Shown: positions 9,523-18,839 of the stretch, piece after piece
Layout of the letters: each line of letters opens with the position of its first letter
Numbering within the stretch: position 1 is the first letter of the stretch
Made by a program: the position numbers and the translations under genes
Source of the DNA: Bacteroides sp. GM023
GTDB taxonomy: Bacteria > Bacteroidota > Bacteroidia > Bacteroidales > Bacteroidaceae
Reading direction: 5' to 3'
DNA length: 64,000 nt
NCBI RefSeq assembly: GCF_014750685.1
Contig: NZ_JAAXGE010000001.1
Span: 1 to 64,000 of the forward strand
Notes under the pieces: generated by a model
What the model was told of the DNA's origin: nothing
The model's database searches: none
The model's input: only the letters and a program-made list of their open reading frames with translations

Positions 9523-10473
9523 ATGGCTAAGATTGCAAAGAAACTAACAGATTTAGTGGGGAATACCCCTTTGATGGAACTTTCCGGTTATAGCGAAAAG
9601 TATGGTCTGAAACAAAATATAATTGCCAAACTGGAGTCTTTCAATCCGGCTGGAAGCGTAAAAGACAGGGTGGCTCTTTCGATGATTGAAGATGCTGAAG
9701 CACGCGGAGCGTTGAAACCCGGCGCAACAATTATTGAACCGACAAGTGGAAATACCGGTGTCGGACTGGCAATGGTGGCTACCATTAAAGGGTATCATCT
9801 GATATTGACTATGCCTGAAACGATGAGCCTGGAACGTCGGAATCTGTTAAAGGCACTCGGCGCTGAAATTGTACTGACGGACGGATTGGGTGGGATGACT
9901 GCTTCTATTGCCAAGGCGGAGGAGTTGCGCGATAGTATTCCCGGTTCGGTGATTTTGCAACAGTTTGAAAATCCTGCCAATGCTGCCGCCCACGAACGTA
10001 CGACGGGTGAAGAAATATGGCGGGATACGGACGGTGAAGTAGCGGTTTTTGTTGCCGGAGTCGGTACAGGAGGAACTGTTTGCGGTGTAGCTCGTGCGTT
10101 GAAGAAACACAATCCGGATGTTTATATAGTAGCGGTGGAACCGTCGTCGTCTCCTATACTGGCAGGCGGACAGGCAGCTCCGCATCGTATTCAGGGAATC
10201 GGGGCGAACTTTATTCCGAAGTTATATGATGCATCTGTGGTGGATGAAGTGATTGGTGTGCCCGATGATGAAGCGATTCGTGCCGGACGTGAATTATCGG
10301 CAACGGAAGGTTTGCTGGCAGGCATTTCTTCGGGTGCGGCAGTATATGCAGCCCGCCAGTTGGCAGAGCGTCCCGAGTTTCAGAACAAAAAAATCGTAGC
10401 GTTGTTACCTGATACGGGAGAGCGTTATTTGTCTACCGAGTTGTTTGCATTTGACGCGTATCCGTTGGATTGA
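9523..10473 (+). CDS. cysK: Cysteine synthase A (O-acetylserine sulfhydrylase)
   Basis: PLP enzyme that forms cysteine from O-acetylserine and sulfide. The protein has 316 residues, as expected. NPAGSVKDRVA carries the PLP lysine (near 44), TSGNTGVGLAM binds the substrate carboxylate, GTGGTVCG holds the PLP phosphate loop and SSGAAVYAA lies near the C-terminus. The gene is 23 nt upstream of a secreted TPR protein on the same strand, so they are likely co-transcribed, though a functional link is not obvious. Confidence 0.95.
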   Translation: MAKIAKKLTDLVGNTPLMELSGYSEKYGLKQNIIAKLESFNPAGSVKDRVALSMIEDAEARGALKPGATIIEPTSGNTGVGLAMVATIKGYHLILTMPETMSLERRNLLKALGAEIVLTDGLGGMTASIAKAEELRDSIPGSVILQQFENPANAAAHERTTGEEIWRDTDGEVAVFVAGVGTGGTVCGVARALKKHNPDVYIVAVEPSSSPILAGGQAAPHRIQGIGANFIPKLYDASVVDEVIGVPDDEAIRAGRELSATEGLLAGISSGAAVYAARQLAERPEFQNKKIVALLPDTGERYLSTELFAFDAYPLD

Positions 10474-10496
10474 TTCATTAATTATACCCGAACTAT

Positions 10497-11315
10497 ATGA
10501 TAAGAATTATTATAGCATTGCTCTTTTGTTTTCCGGTTGCCATTTGTGCGCAGACCTATCAACAGTTGTCAGAAAAAGCAATCGAATGCATCGAGAAGGA
10601 CAGTCTTCCCCAAGCTGAAAAACTTCTGCTTCAGGCATTGAAACTAGAGCCGAAAAATGCAAAGAACGCCCTACTCTTTTCTAATTTAGGATTGGTGCAG
10701 CGTCGGCTGGGAGAGTTCGACAAGGCTTTGGAATCGTATTCGTTTGCCTTGAACTTTGCTCCGTTGGCAGTGCCTATTCTTCTTGACCGTGCTGCCATTT
10801 ATATGGAGATGGGAAAGACAGACCGTGCTTACACGGATTACTGTCAGGTGCTTGATGAGGATAAACAGAACAAAGAAGCATTGTTGATGCGTGCTTATAT
10901 TTATGTAGTTCGCAGGGATTATCCGGCTGCGCGGATAGACTATAACCGTTTGCTGGAGATTGACCCGCAGAGTTACAGCGGCCGTTTAGGACTGGCTACC
11001 CTTGAACAGAAAGAAGGAAAGTTTCGTGAAGCTCTTGATATTCTGAACAAGATGATTGTGGAAAGTCCCGACGACGCAATACTTTATGTCGCCCGTGCCG
11101 ATGTGGAGCGTGAGATGAAACACGACGATTTGGCATTGGTGGATTTGGAAGAAGCTATCCGGCTGAATCCGTCATCGGCAGATGCTTATCTGTTGCGTGG
11201 AAATATCTATCTGGCTCAAAAGAAGAAAGCATTGGCAAAAACTGATTTTGAGAAAGCCATCTCTTTAGGAGTTCCGCCTGCTGATTTGCACCAACAACTT
11301 CAACAGTGCAAGTAA
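10497..11315 (+). CDS. Secreted tetratricopeptide-repeat protein
   Basis: 272 residues with an N-terminal signal peptide (MIRIIIALLFCFPVAICAQ, cleavage probably after ICA). The rest is a run of about six TPR units, for example AKNALLFSNLGLVQRRLGEF, DRAAIYMEMGKTDRAYTDY and DAYLLRGNIYLAQKKKALA. TPRs form a helical scaffold for protein binding, so this is probably a periplasmic adaptor; no catalytic domain is visible. It follows cysK closely and is followed by the 11-bp-phased repeat array. Confidence 0.85.
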   Translation: MIRIIIALLFCFPVAICAQTYQQLSEKAIECIEKDSLPQAEKLLLQALKLEPKNAKNALLFSNLGLVQRRLGEFDKALESYSFALNFAPLAVPILLDRAAIYMEMGKTDRAYTDYCQVLDEDKQNKEALLMRAYIYVVRRDYPAARIDYNRLLEIDPQSYSGRLGLATLEQKEGKFREALDILNKMIVESPDDAILYVARADVEREMKHDDLALVDLEEAIRLNPSSADAYLLRGNIYLAQKKKALAKTDFEKAISLGVPPADLHQQLQQCK

Positions 11316-11384
11316 AGCCATAATTGAGCAATTATATATTCCCGATTAGCATAAAGGAAAGCCCTTTATTATAAGAATGGGTTC

Positions 11385-11472
11385 GTTCCACCTATGTTTC
11401 CCTTTAGTTCTACCTATGTGGAACTAAAGGGAAACATAGGTGGAACTTAAAGATAACCACTGTGGAACGAAT
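11385..11472. repeat. 11-bp-phased palindromic array A
   Basis: Eight consecutive 11-nt units begin at 11385, 11396, 11407, 11418, 11429, 11440, 11451 and 11462. Units 1-3 carry GTTCC/GTTTCC-type cores and units 4-6 and 8 the complementary GGAAC/GGAAAC-type cores; unit 7 (11451) is degenerate. The result is a perfect 26-bp inverted repeat (11385-11410 with 11421-11446) with an outer 10-bp pair (11382-11391 with 11462-11471). It lies between convergent TPR and recQ genes. Function is unknown: hairpin terminator or phased protein-binding site are both possible. Confidence 0.85.
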
Positions 11473-11542
11473 ACTGATTAGTAAAGCGGCTCACTAATAT
11501 ATACTATGTGACTTACTAATATATGCTATCAAAGAATCTCTT

Positions 11543-13360
11543 TTATTCAACGAACTGCCTAATCAGATTAACGAAGTCTTTTCCATATTTCTTTTTCTTA
11601 TATTCTCCGATACCGCTGATTGAACCGAAATTTTCAATGGTAGTGGGGCGTGAAATACTAAGCAGATGCAACACCTTGTCCGACAAGACAATATAAGCGG
11701 GCAAAGCTTCCTGGTCGGCAAGCTGTTTTCGTAATCCGCGCAATGCTTCGAACAAATCCTCGCTTTCGCCGCCTGCCACACCGAAGGGAAGTTCTTTGGC
11801 GATAACCACCTTCTTCTTTTTTCCTTTGGGAGTGGCAGCTTCTTCGTGGTGGATAACCACCAGTGTCGCTTGTGTTCTACCGAAAAGTATATCGCTTCCG
11901 CTTGACGTGATTTTGAGGTGATTATTCTCATTATAAGCTATCTCGAAGTAGCCCAACTGGAGCATTTGAAGCAGATAATCCTGCCAGTCGCGAGGTGGAA
12001 TATCTCGCCCTGCACCGAATGTTTTAAGTTCCTGGTATCCTTTTCCGGTCACTTCCGCCGAGTAATTCCCGCGCAGAATGTCAATCAGCAATCCTGTGCT
12101 GATTTGCTGTTCTGCACGTGCGATGGCGCTTAATGCTTTCTGCACGATAACCGTCCCGTCAAATCGTTGAGGAGGATTTTTGCAGACATCACAGTTTCCG
12201 CAATCTTCGGTAGTCGTTTCTCCGAAATAACTTAGCAGGATTCGTCTCCGGCAAATATCCGCTTCCGAATACTGCTGCATACGTTGGAGCTTTTCCAGGT
12301 TGATGCTCTGCTGGTTGCTTTCCGTGGCAAACTTAGTCAGCAATATCAAGTCGCCCAATGAGTAAAACAAGACGGTGTCGCTTGGCAGACCGTCCCGTCC
12401 GGCACGTCCTATCTCCTGATAAAAGCTCTCTATGCTTTTAGGAAGGTTATAGTGGATAACCCAGCGGACATTCGACTTGTCGATACCCATGCCGAAAGCA
12501 ATCGTGGCACATACCACCTGAATCCGGTCATTGATGAAATCATCCTGCGTCCCATCCCGTTGCTGCGTAGACAATCCGGCGTGATAAACCCCGCAACGAA
12601 TCCCCTGCTTCTGCAACATTTGGGCTACCGCCTCCGTCTTGCTTCTGCTCATGCAGTAAATGATTCCGCTTGTTCCCTCGTGCCGATGGATAAAATCGAG
12701 GATAGCTTTATTCTTTTCCTTTGCCTGGAAACCGCGTTTTACTGTCAGGCTGATATTAGGTCGGTCGAAAGAAGATATAAAAGTGCGGGGCTCGATAAGA
12801 TGGAGTTGGCGGACAATGTCCCCGCGGGTGATTTTATCTGCGGTGGCAGTCAGGGCAACAATCGGCACTTGCGGGAATTGTTGATGAAGTACCCCCATTT
12901 GAGTGTACTCCGGTCGAAAATCGTGTCCCCATTGCGAAATACAGTGCGCTTCATCAATAGCGAACAGGGAAATATGCATATCTCGCAATAAATAGTCTTT
13001 TTCTGCCAGCAATTTCTCCGGTGAAATGTAAAGCAGCTTCAAACGTCCCTCGATGCAAGCACGGCGCAGGTTGGCGTTTTCTGTTTCGTCATTACTGCTG
13101 TTCAATGCTCCGGCAGCGACTCCGTTTGCCAACAATGCTTCCACCTGATCTTTCATTAATGAAATCAGCGGCGACACTACGACGGCAGTACCTTCGCAGA
13201 GCAGGGCAGGGAGCTGGTAACAGATTGATTTTCCCCCGCCAGTGGGCATTAGCACTAATGCATCCTTCTTGTTGAGGATGTGGCGGATGATATCTTCTTG
13301 CAGGGGACGGAAACTATCGTATCCGAAATATTTCTTCAGAGTTTCTCTCATGGATGCCAT
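11543..13360 (-). CDS. recQ: ATP-dependent DNA helicase RecQ
   Basis: 3'-5' superfamily 2 DNA helicase acting in recombination and fork repair. Of 605 residues, the first 330 form the helicase core (FRPLQEDIIRHIL Q-motif region, PTGGGKSICYQ Walker A, IDEAHCISQWGHDFRPEY DEAH box and aromatic loop, GRAGRDG motif VI). Next come the RQC zinc site with cysteines in CRRRILLSYFGE and CGNCDVC, and a C-terminal HRDC domain (about 520-600). The start could be Met1 (13360) or Met4 (13351). The gene is divergent from the HTH gene at 13621; the 260-nt gap between them is AT-rich and should hold both promoters. Confidence 0.95.
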   Translation of the reverse strand: MASMRETLKKYFGYDSFRPLQEDIIRHILNKKDALVLMPTGGGKSICYQLPALLCEGTAVVVSPLISLMKDQVEALLANGVAAGALNSSNDETENANLRRACIEGRLKLLYISPEKLLAEKDYLLRDMHISLFAIDEAHCISQWGHDFRPEYTQMGVLHQQFPQVPIVALTATADKITRGDIVRQLHLIEPRTFISSFDRPNISLTVKRGFQAKEKNKAILDFIHRHEGTSGIIYCMSRSKTEAVAQMLQKQGIRCGVYHAGLSTQQRDGTQDDFINDRIQVVCATIAFGMGIDKSNVRWVIHYNLPKSIESFYQEIGRAGRDGLPSDTVLFYSLGDLILLTKFATESNQQSINLEKLQRMQQYSEADICRRRILLSYFGETTTEDCGNCDVCKNPPQRFDGTVIVQKALSAIARAEQQISTGLLIDILRGNYSAEVTGKGYQELKTFGAGRDIPPRDWQDYLLQMLQLGYFEIAYNENNHLKITSSGSDILFGRTQATLVVIHHEEAATPKGKKKKVVIAKELPFGVAGGESEDLFEALRGLRKQLADQEALPAYIVLSDKVLHLLSISRPTTIENFGSISGIGEYKKKKYGKDFVNLIRQFVE

Positions 13361-13620
13361 TTTAATCTTGCTGCAAAGGTACGTTTTTCTTTCGCAATTT
13401 CCGCAATGTGTAGATTTCAGTTTCCGAGATGAAATATAAAAAGGTTAAAGTTTCTTATTATTCGAGCTTATTCCCTCTTTTTCAAGGTTTTTGATTGTTT
13501 ATTTAGAAAAAAAATGCACAAAATAATTGTGTGTTTAAAAAAAAAGTAAGACATTTGTAACATGTAACGTTGCAAATATGCGAGTACTAACAAATGAACA
13601 AACCCTAACCAGTTAATTCA

Positions 13621-14085
13621 ATGAGTGATTTAGAGAACAAAAAATCGGAAGAAACTCCGAAAAAACGTCCCTACAATTTGAGGGAAAAGAAAGAAAAGAA
13701 GGCTGCATACAGGTCCTTAATCAGACCGGAATTGGCAGACGAGTTGTATGACAAGATCCTGAATATCATCGTTGTACAGAAGAAGTACAAGGATGCTGAC
13801 TATTCAGCGAAAGATTTGGCGAAAGAGCTAAAGACGAATACTCGTTACCTTTCTGCAGTAGTGAACTCACGTTTCGGCATGAACTATTCTTGTCTGCTGA
13901 ATGAATACAGAGTAAAAGATGCTTTGCATTTATTGACGGATAAACGTTATGCCGACAAAAATGTGGAAGAGATTAGCGCCATGGTTGGCTTTGCAAATCG
14001 TCAATCTTTTTACGCTGCATTTTACAAAAACGTAGGTGAAACTCCTAACGGATATCGCAAAAAACATTTGGAAAACAAAAAGTAA
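13621..14085 (+). CDS. Small AraC-type helix-turn-helix regulator
   Basis: 154 residues. A charged Lys/Glu-rich head (1-40) is followed by a double helix-turn-helix of the AraC type: DYSAKDLAKELKTNTRYLSAVV (first HTH) and NVEEISAMVGFANRQSFYAAF (second HTH), ending TPNGYRKKH. There is no ligand or receiver domain, so it is a stand-alone DNA-binding protein. Its 5' region (13500-13620) is very A-rich and contains TAACATGTAACGTT with an ACATGT palindrome that could be an operator. Target genes are unknown; the next gene (M49 peptidase) is 96 nt downstream. Confidence 0.8.
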   Translation: MSDLENKKSEETPKKRPYNLREKKEKKAAYRSLIRPELADELYDKILNIIVVQKKYKDADYSAKDLAKELKTNTRYLSAVVNSRFGMNYSCLLNEYRVKDALHLLTDKRYADKNVEEISAMVGFANRQSFYAAFYKNVGETPNGYRKKHLENKK

Positions 14086-14181
14086 TTGCGCATTCCGAAA
14101 TTAATCGAAAGGAATTACCTCTAAATGAAAAATTTTGGAGATAATTCCTTTTCTTGTTTTTAATTAATCAACACTAGCATT

Positions 14182-16230
14182 ATGAATAAACATCTTATTT
14201 CAATGGCGGTAACTGCAACGATTCTAACGTCGTGTGGCGGAGCCAAAACAACAACTGCCGAGGCAGATAAATTCAATTATACAGTGGAACAATTTGCAGA
14301 TTTACAGATTTTGCGTTATAAAGTCCCCGGATTTGAGGAACTGACGCTGAAACAGAAAGAACTGATTTATTACCTGACAGAGGCTGCTCAGGAGGGAAGG
14401 GATATTCTGTTTGACCAAAATGGAAAATATAATTTGAGAATCCGTCGGATGCTCGAAGCAGTATATACTAATTATCAGGGTGATAAAACGACTCCTGATT
14501 TCAAGAACATGGAAGTGTACCTGAAACGGGTATGGTTCTCCAATGGTATTCATCATCATTATGGAACGGAGAAGTTTGTACCCGGCTTCTCGCAGGATTT
14601 TCTGAAAAAGGCTGTGCTCGGACTTGATGCCGGGTTGCTTCCGTTGGCGGAAGGGCAGACTGCCGGACAACTTTGCGATGAACTTTTCCCTGTTATCTTT
14701 GACCCGACTATCCTGCCGAAGCGAGTGAATCAGGCGGATGGTGAGGACCTTGTACTGACTTCCGCTTGTAACTACTACGACGGAGTGACGCAGAAGGAAG
14801 CGGAAGATTTCTATGGCGCGATGAAAGATCCGAAAGATGAGACTCCGGTTTCGTATGGCTTGAACAGCCGTTTGGTAAAAGAGAACGGTAAGTTGCAGGA
14901 GAAAGTATGGAAAGTAGGCGGACTTTATACACAGGCTATCGAGAAAATCGTTTATTGGCTGAAGAAGGCTGAAGCAGTAGCCGAGAATGATGCGCAGAAA
15001 GCGGTTATCACCAAGCTGATTCAGTTCTATGAAACCGGTAATCTGAAAGATTTCGATGAATATGCCATCCTTTGGGTGAAAGACCTGGATTCACGCATCG
15101 ACTTTGTGAATGGATTTACGGAAAGTTATGGTGACCCGCTGGGAATGAAGGCTAGTTGGGAATCACTGGTGAACTTCAAGGATATTGAATCTACACACCG
15201 CACGGAGATTATCAGTAGCAATGCACAGTGGTTCGAAGACCATTCTCCGGTAGATAAATCGTTCAAGAAAGATGAAGTGAAAGGCGTATCGGCAAAAGTG
15301 ATTACTGCCGCTATCCTTGCCGGTGACCTTTATCCGGCTACGGCTATCGGCATCAACCTGCCGAACGCAAACTGGATTCGTGCTCATCACGGTTCCAAGT
15401 CGGTGACTATCGGCAACATTACAGATGCTTATAACAAGGCGGCTCATGGAAACGGATTCAACGAAGAATTTGTGTACAGTGATACGGAAAGACAATTGAT
15501 TGATGCCTATTCCGACCTGACGGATGAACTTCATACCGACCTGCACGAATGTTTGGGACACGGTTCGGGCAAGTTGCTTCCGGGTGTCGATCCTGACGCG
15601 TTGAAGGCTTATGGTTCTACGATTGAAGAAGCGCGTGCCGATTTGTTCGGACTCTATTATGTGGCTGACCCGAAATTGGTGGAACTGAAATTACTGTCTT
15701 CTCCCGATGCTTACAAAGCTCAATATTATACGTATCTGATGAACGGCTTGATGACGCAGCTGGTACGTATCGAACCGGGAAACACGGTTGAAGAAGCTCA
15801 TATGCGTAACCGTCAGTTAATTGCCCGTTGGGTATTTGAGAAAGGGGCGGCCGACAAGGTAGTGGAATTGGTGAAGAAAGACGGAAAGACGTATGTCGTT
15901 ATCAATGATTATGAAAAGGTGCGTGAATTGTTCGGCGAATTGTTGGCTGAAATTCAGCGTATCAAATCGACAGGCGACTTTGCGGGTGCCCGTTCGTTGG
16001 TAGAGAATTATGCGGTGAAGGTAGACCCGACTCTGCATGCTGAAATATTGGAGCGTTATAAGAAGCTGAACCTGGCTCCTTACAAAGGCTTTGTGAATCC
16101 GAAATATGAATTGGTGACAGATGAAAACGGAAACGTTACAGATGTCACTGTGGCTTATGATGAAGGGTATGTAGAACAAATGCTGCGTTACAGCAAGGAT
16201 TATTCTCCACTTCCTTCAGTAAACAACTAA
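14182..16230 (+). CDS. Dipeptidyl-peptidase III-like M49 zinc peptidase
   Basis: 682 residues with a lipoprotein-type leader (MNKHLISMAVTATILTSCGG, lipid Cys at about 18). The M49 signatures are present: HECLGHGSGK (the HExxGH zinc motif, near residue 455) and EEARADLFGLYY (the EExRAD third-ligand motif, near 480). Family members cut dipeptides from the N-terminus of oligopeptides. The lipobox implies membrane anchoring in the periplasm or on the surface. The next gene starts 7 nt later, so the two form an operon. Confidence 0.9.
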   Translation: MNKHLISMAVTATILTSCGGAKTTTAEADKFNYTVEQFADLQILRYKVPGFEELTLKQKELIYYLTEAAQEGRDILFDQNGKYNLRIRRMLEAVYTNYQGDKTTPDFKNMEVYLKRVWFSNGIHHHYGTEKFVPGFSQDFLKKAVLGLDAGLLPLAEGQTAGQLCDELFPVIFDPTILPKRVNQADGEDLVLTSACNYYDGVTQKEAEDFYGAMKDPKDETPVSYGLNSRLVKENGKLQEKVWKVGGLYTQAIEKIVYWLKKAEAVAENDAQKAVITKLIQFYETGNLKDFDEYAILWVKDLDSRIDFVNGFTESYGDPLGMKASWESLVNFKDIESTHRTEIISSNAQWFEDHSPVDKSFKKDEVKGVSAKVITAAILAGDLYPATAIGINLPNANWIRAHHGSKSVTIGNITDAYNKAAHGNGFNEEFVYSDTERQLIDAYSDLTDELHTDLHECLGHGSGKLLPGVDPDALKAYGSTIEEARADLFGLYYVADPKLVELKLLSSPDAYKAQYYTYLMNGLMTQLVRIEPGNTVEEAHMRNRQLIARWVFEKGAADKVVELVKKDGKTYVVINDYEKVRELFGELLAEIQRIKSTGDFAGARSLVENYAVKVDPTLHAEILERYKKLNLAPYKGFVNPKYELVTDENGNVTDVTVAYDEGYVEQMLRYSKDYSPLPSVNN

Positions 16231-16237
16231 TCTGAAA

Positions 16238-16897
16238 ATGGATATTAAAGAACAACTGAAAGATATCAAAACACAGCTCCGTCTCTCCATGAACGGGGCT
16301 GTGTCCCAAAGTATGCGTGAAAAAGGGCTCGTGTACAAACTCAATTTCGGAGTGGAGCTGCCCCGCATCAAAACAATAGCCGAAGGCTATGAGAAGAATC
16401 ACGACCTGGCGCAAGCCTTGTGGAAAGAGGAGATTCGCGAATGTAAGATTTTGGCGGGAATGCTTCAGCCGATTGACACTTTCTATCCCGAAATTGCTGA
16501 TATTTGGGTGGAAGACATCCGGAATATCGAAATCGCGGAACTGACCTGTATGAACCTTTTCCAAAACCTGCCGTATGCTCCTGCCAAGTCTTTCCACTGG
16601 ATAGCCGATGAACGGGAATATGTGCAGACCTGCGGTTTCCTGACTGCCGCCCGGCTTCTGATGAAGAAGGGGGATATGACCGAACGGGCTTCCGGCGAGC
16701 TGCTCGACCAGGCGATGTGCAGCGTTCATTCCGAAAGTTATCATGTGCGCAATGCGGCTTTGCTGGTAATCCGCAAATATATGCAGCATAGCGAAGAGCA
16801 TGCTTTCCAGGTGTGCCGCATGGTGGAAGGAATGGCTGATTCTGCCGTAATAGGAGAACAGATGCTTTATAATATGGTGAAAGCGGAGACAGAATGA
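16238..16897 (+). CDS. AlkD-like DNA alkylation repair protein
   Basis: 219 residues of helical HEAT-like repeats typical of the DNA-alkylation-repair/AlkD superfamily, for example GVELPRIKTIAEGYEKNH, LAQALWKEEIRECKILAGM and VEDIRNIEIAELTCMNLF. AlkD proteins are glycosylases for bulky cationic alkylated bases; some relatives are only DNA-binding. The catalytic Asp cannot be assigned by eye, so enzyme activity is uncertain. It is co-transcribed with the M49 peptidase (7-nt gap). Confidence 0.75.
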   Translation: MDIKEQLKDIKTQLRLSMNGAVSQSMREKGLVYKLNFGVELPRIKTIAEGYEKNHDLAQALWKEEIRECKILAGMLQPIDTFYPEIADIWVEDIRNIEIAELTCMNLFQNLPYAPAKSFHWIADEREYVQTCGFLTAARLLMKKGDMTERASGELLDQAMCSVHSESYHVRNAALLVIRKYMQHSEEHAFQVCRMVEGMADSAVIGEQMLYNMVKAETE

Positions 16898-16974
16898 CTG
16901 CTCTGATAAATATCAAAGAAATCCTTTTGCGTTCCGCAAAAAAGGCTTAACTTTGTTGGCGCTAATTTTGGCTG

Positions 16975-17466
16975 ATGATGGAAACTCAAAACGTGAAAGA
17001 TACAGTAAGGCAGATATTCACGGAATATCTCACGGCGAACGGGCATCGTAAGACTCCTGAACGATACGCCATACTCGATACAATCTATTCTATCGACGGC
17101 CATTTCGATATAGACATGCTCTATTCACGGATGATGGACCAGGAGAATTTCCGGGTGAGCCGGGCAACTCTCTACAATACCATTATTCTTCTTATCAATT
17201 CAAGGCTGGTCATCAAGCACCAGTTCGGTACTTCCTCCCAATACGAAAAATCATACAACCGCGATACGCATCACCATCAGATATGTATGCAATGCGGTAG
17301 AGTGACCGAGTTTCAGAACGAGGATTTGCAGCATGCCATTGAAAATACGAAATTAAGCCGCTTTCAACTTTCGCATTACTCCTTATATATATATGGAATA
17401 TGCAGCAAGTGCGACAGAGCTAACAAAAAGAAGAAAGTTAATAACAACAATAAAAAAGAAAAATGA
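16975..17466 (+). CDS. Fur-family transcriptional regulator
   Basis: 163-residue ferric-uptake/peroxide/zinc-type repressor. The N-terminal winged helix contains TPERYAILDTIYSIDGHFDIDMLY and FRVSRATLYNTIILLINS. The C-terminal metal domain has HHHQICMQCGRVTEF and a second Cys pair in GICSKC, which suggests a structural zinc site. Whether it senses iron, zinc, manganese or peroxide cannot be read here. Its stop overlaps the purA start by 4 nt, so Fur and adenylosuccinate synthase are translationally coupled. Confidence 0.9.
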   Translation: MMETQNVKDTVRQIFTEYLTANGHRKTPERYAILDTIYSIDGHFDIDMLYSRMMDQENFRVSRATLYNTIILLINSRLVIKHQFGTSSQYEKSYNRDTHHHQICMQCGRVTEFQNEDLQHAIENTKLSRFQLSHYSLYIYGICSKCDRANKKKKVNNNNKKEK

Positions 17467-18734
17467 AAGTAGATGTTCTTTTAGGATTACAATGGGGCGA
17501 CGAAGGTAAAGGAAAAGTAGTCGACGTTTTAACACCTAAGTACGATGTGGTTGCTCGTTTCCAGGGCGGCCCGAATGCCGGTCATACACTTGAGTTCGAG
17601 GGACAGAAGTATGTGCTTCGTTCTATTCCTTCCGGTATTTTTCAGGGAAACAAGGTAAACATTATCGGTAACGGAGTGGTACTTGACCCGGCACTGTTCA
17701 AGGCAGAAGCGGAAGCTCTTGAAGCATCAGGCCATCCGTTGAAAGAACGTTTGCACATCTCAAAGAAAGCTCATCTTATTCTTCCGACACACCGCATTCT
17801 CGATGCTGCTTACGAAGCTGCCAAGGGTGATGCCAAAGTAGGAACGACCGGAAAAGGTATCGGCCCTACTTATACGGATAAAGTTAGCCGTAACGGTGTT
17901 CGTGTAGGTGATATACTTCATAACTTCGAACAAAAATATGCGGCTGCGAAAGCCCGCCACGAAGAAATCCTGAAAGGTCTGAACTATGAGTATGACCTCA
18001 CGGAACTGGAAAAGACCTGGTTGGAAGGTATTGAATATCTGAAACAATTCCATTTCGTAGATAGCGAACATGAAGTGAATAATCTGCTGAAGGATGGCAA
18101 GAGTGTTCTTTGTGAAGGTGCGCAAGGTACGATGCTTGACATTGATTTCGGTTCATACCCGTTCGTGACTTCTTCCAATACGGTTTGCGCAGGCGCATGC
18201 ACCGGACTGGGAGTAGCTCCTAACCGTATCGGCGAGGTGTATGGTATCTTCAAGGCATATTGTACACGTGTAGGTGCAGGCCCGTTCCCATCAGAGTTGT
18301 TTGATGAAACAGGAGATAAGATGTGCACATTGGGACATGAATTCGGTTCGGTAACGGGACGTAAACGTCGTTGCGGATGGATTGACCTGGTAGCGTTGAA
18401 GTATTCCGTGATGATAAACGGTGTTACCAAATTGATTATGATGAAGAGCGATGTTCTCGATACATTCGACATTATCAAGGCTTGTGTAGCTTACAAAGTG
18501 GATGGTGAGGAAATCGATTACTTCCCGTATGACATTACCGACGGCGTGGAACCTGTATATGCAGAACTTCCGGGCTGGAAAATTGATATGACTAAGATGC
18601 AGAGCGAAGATGAGTTCCCTGAAGAATTCAATGCTTACCTGACTTTCCTGGAAGATCAACTTGGTGTGGAAATCAAGATTGTATCTGTTGGACCGGACAG
18701 AGCGCAGACTATCGAACGTTATACTGAAGAATAA
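17463..18734 (+). CDS. purA: Adenylosuccinate synthetase
   Basis: GTP-dependent ligation of IMP and aspartate, the first step from IMP to AMP. At 423 residues it is full length. WGDEGKGKVVDVL is the GTP P-loop near the N-terminus. GPNAGHT follows, KAHLILPTH and GTTGKGIGPTY form the IMP site, and TGRKRRCGW lies in the C-terminal half. It overlaps the Fur-family gene by 4 nt and is followed by a strong terminator. Confidence 0.97.
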   Translation: MKVDVLLGLQWGDEGKGKVVDVLTPKYDVVARFQGGPNAGHTLEFEGQKYVLRSIPSGIFQGNKVNIIGNGVVLDPALFKAEAEALEASGHPLKERLHISKKAHLILPTHRILDAAYEAAKGDAKVGTTGKGIGPTYTDKVSRNGVRVGDILHNFEQKYAAAKARHEEILKGLNYEYDLTELEKTWLEGIEYLKQFHFVDSEHEVNNLLKDGKSVLCEGAQGTMLDIDFGSYPFVTSSNTVCAGACTGLGVAPNRIGEVYGIFKAYCTRVGAGPFPSELFDETGDKMCTLGHEFGSVTGRKRRCGWIDLVALKYSVMINGVTKLIMMKSDVLDTFDIIKACVAYKVDGEEIDYFPYDITDGVEPVYAELPGWKIDMTKMQSEDEFPEEFNAYLTFLEDQLGVEIKIVSVGPDRAQTIERYTEE

Positions 18735-18758
18735 CAAGCTGATAAATTATATAGGGGG

Positions 18759-18785
18759 AAGGCGGAGTATTTTTATCTCCGCCTT
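18759..18785 (+). terminator. Terminator after purA
   Basis: AAGGCGGAG (18759-18767) pairs with CTCCGCCTT (18777-18785), followed by a short T-rich stretch. It separates purA from the fucosidase gene. Confidence 0.8.
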
Positions 18786-18839
18786 TCTTATTCCAAACCT
18801 CTTGTTTCCTATTTTAAACACACATAAATAATAACGCTT

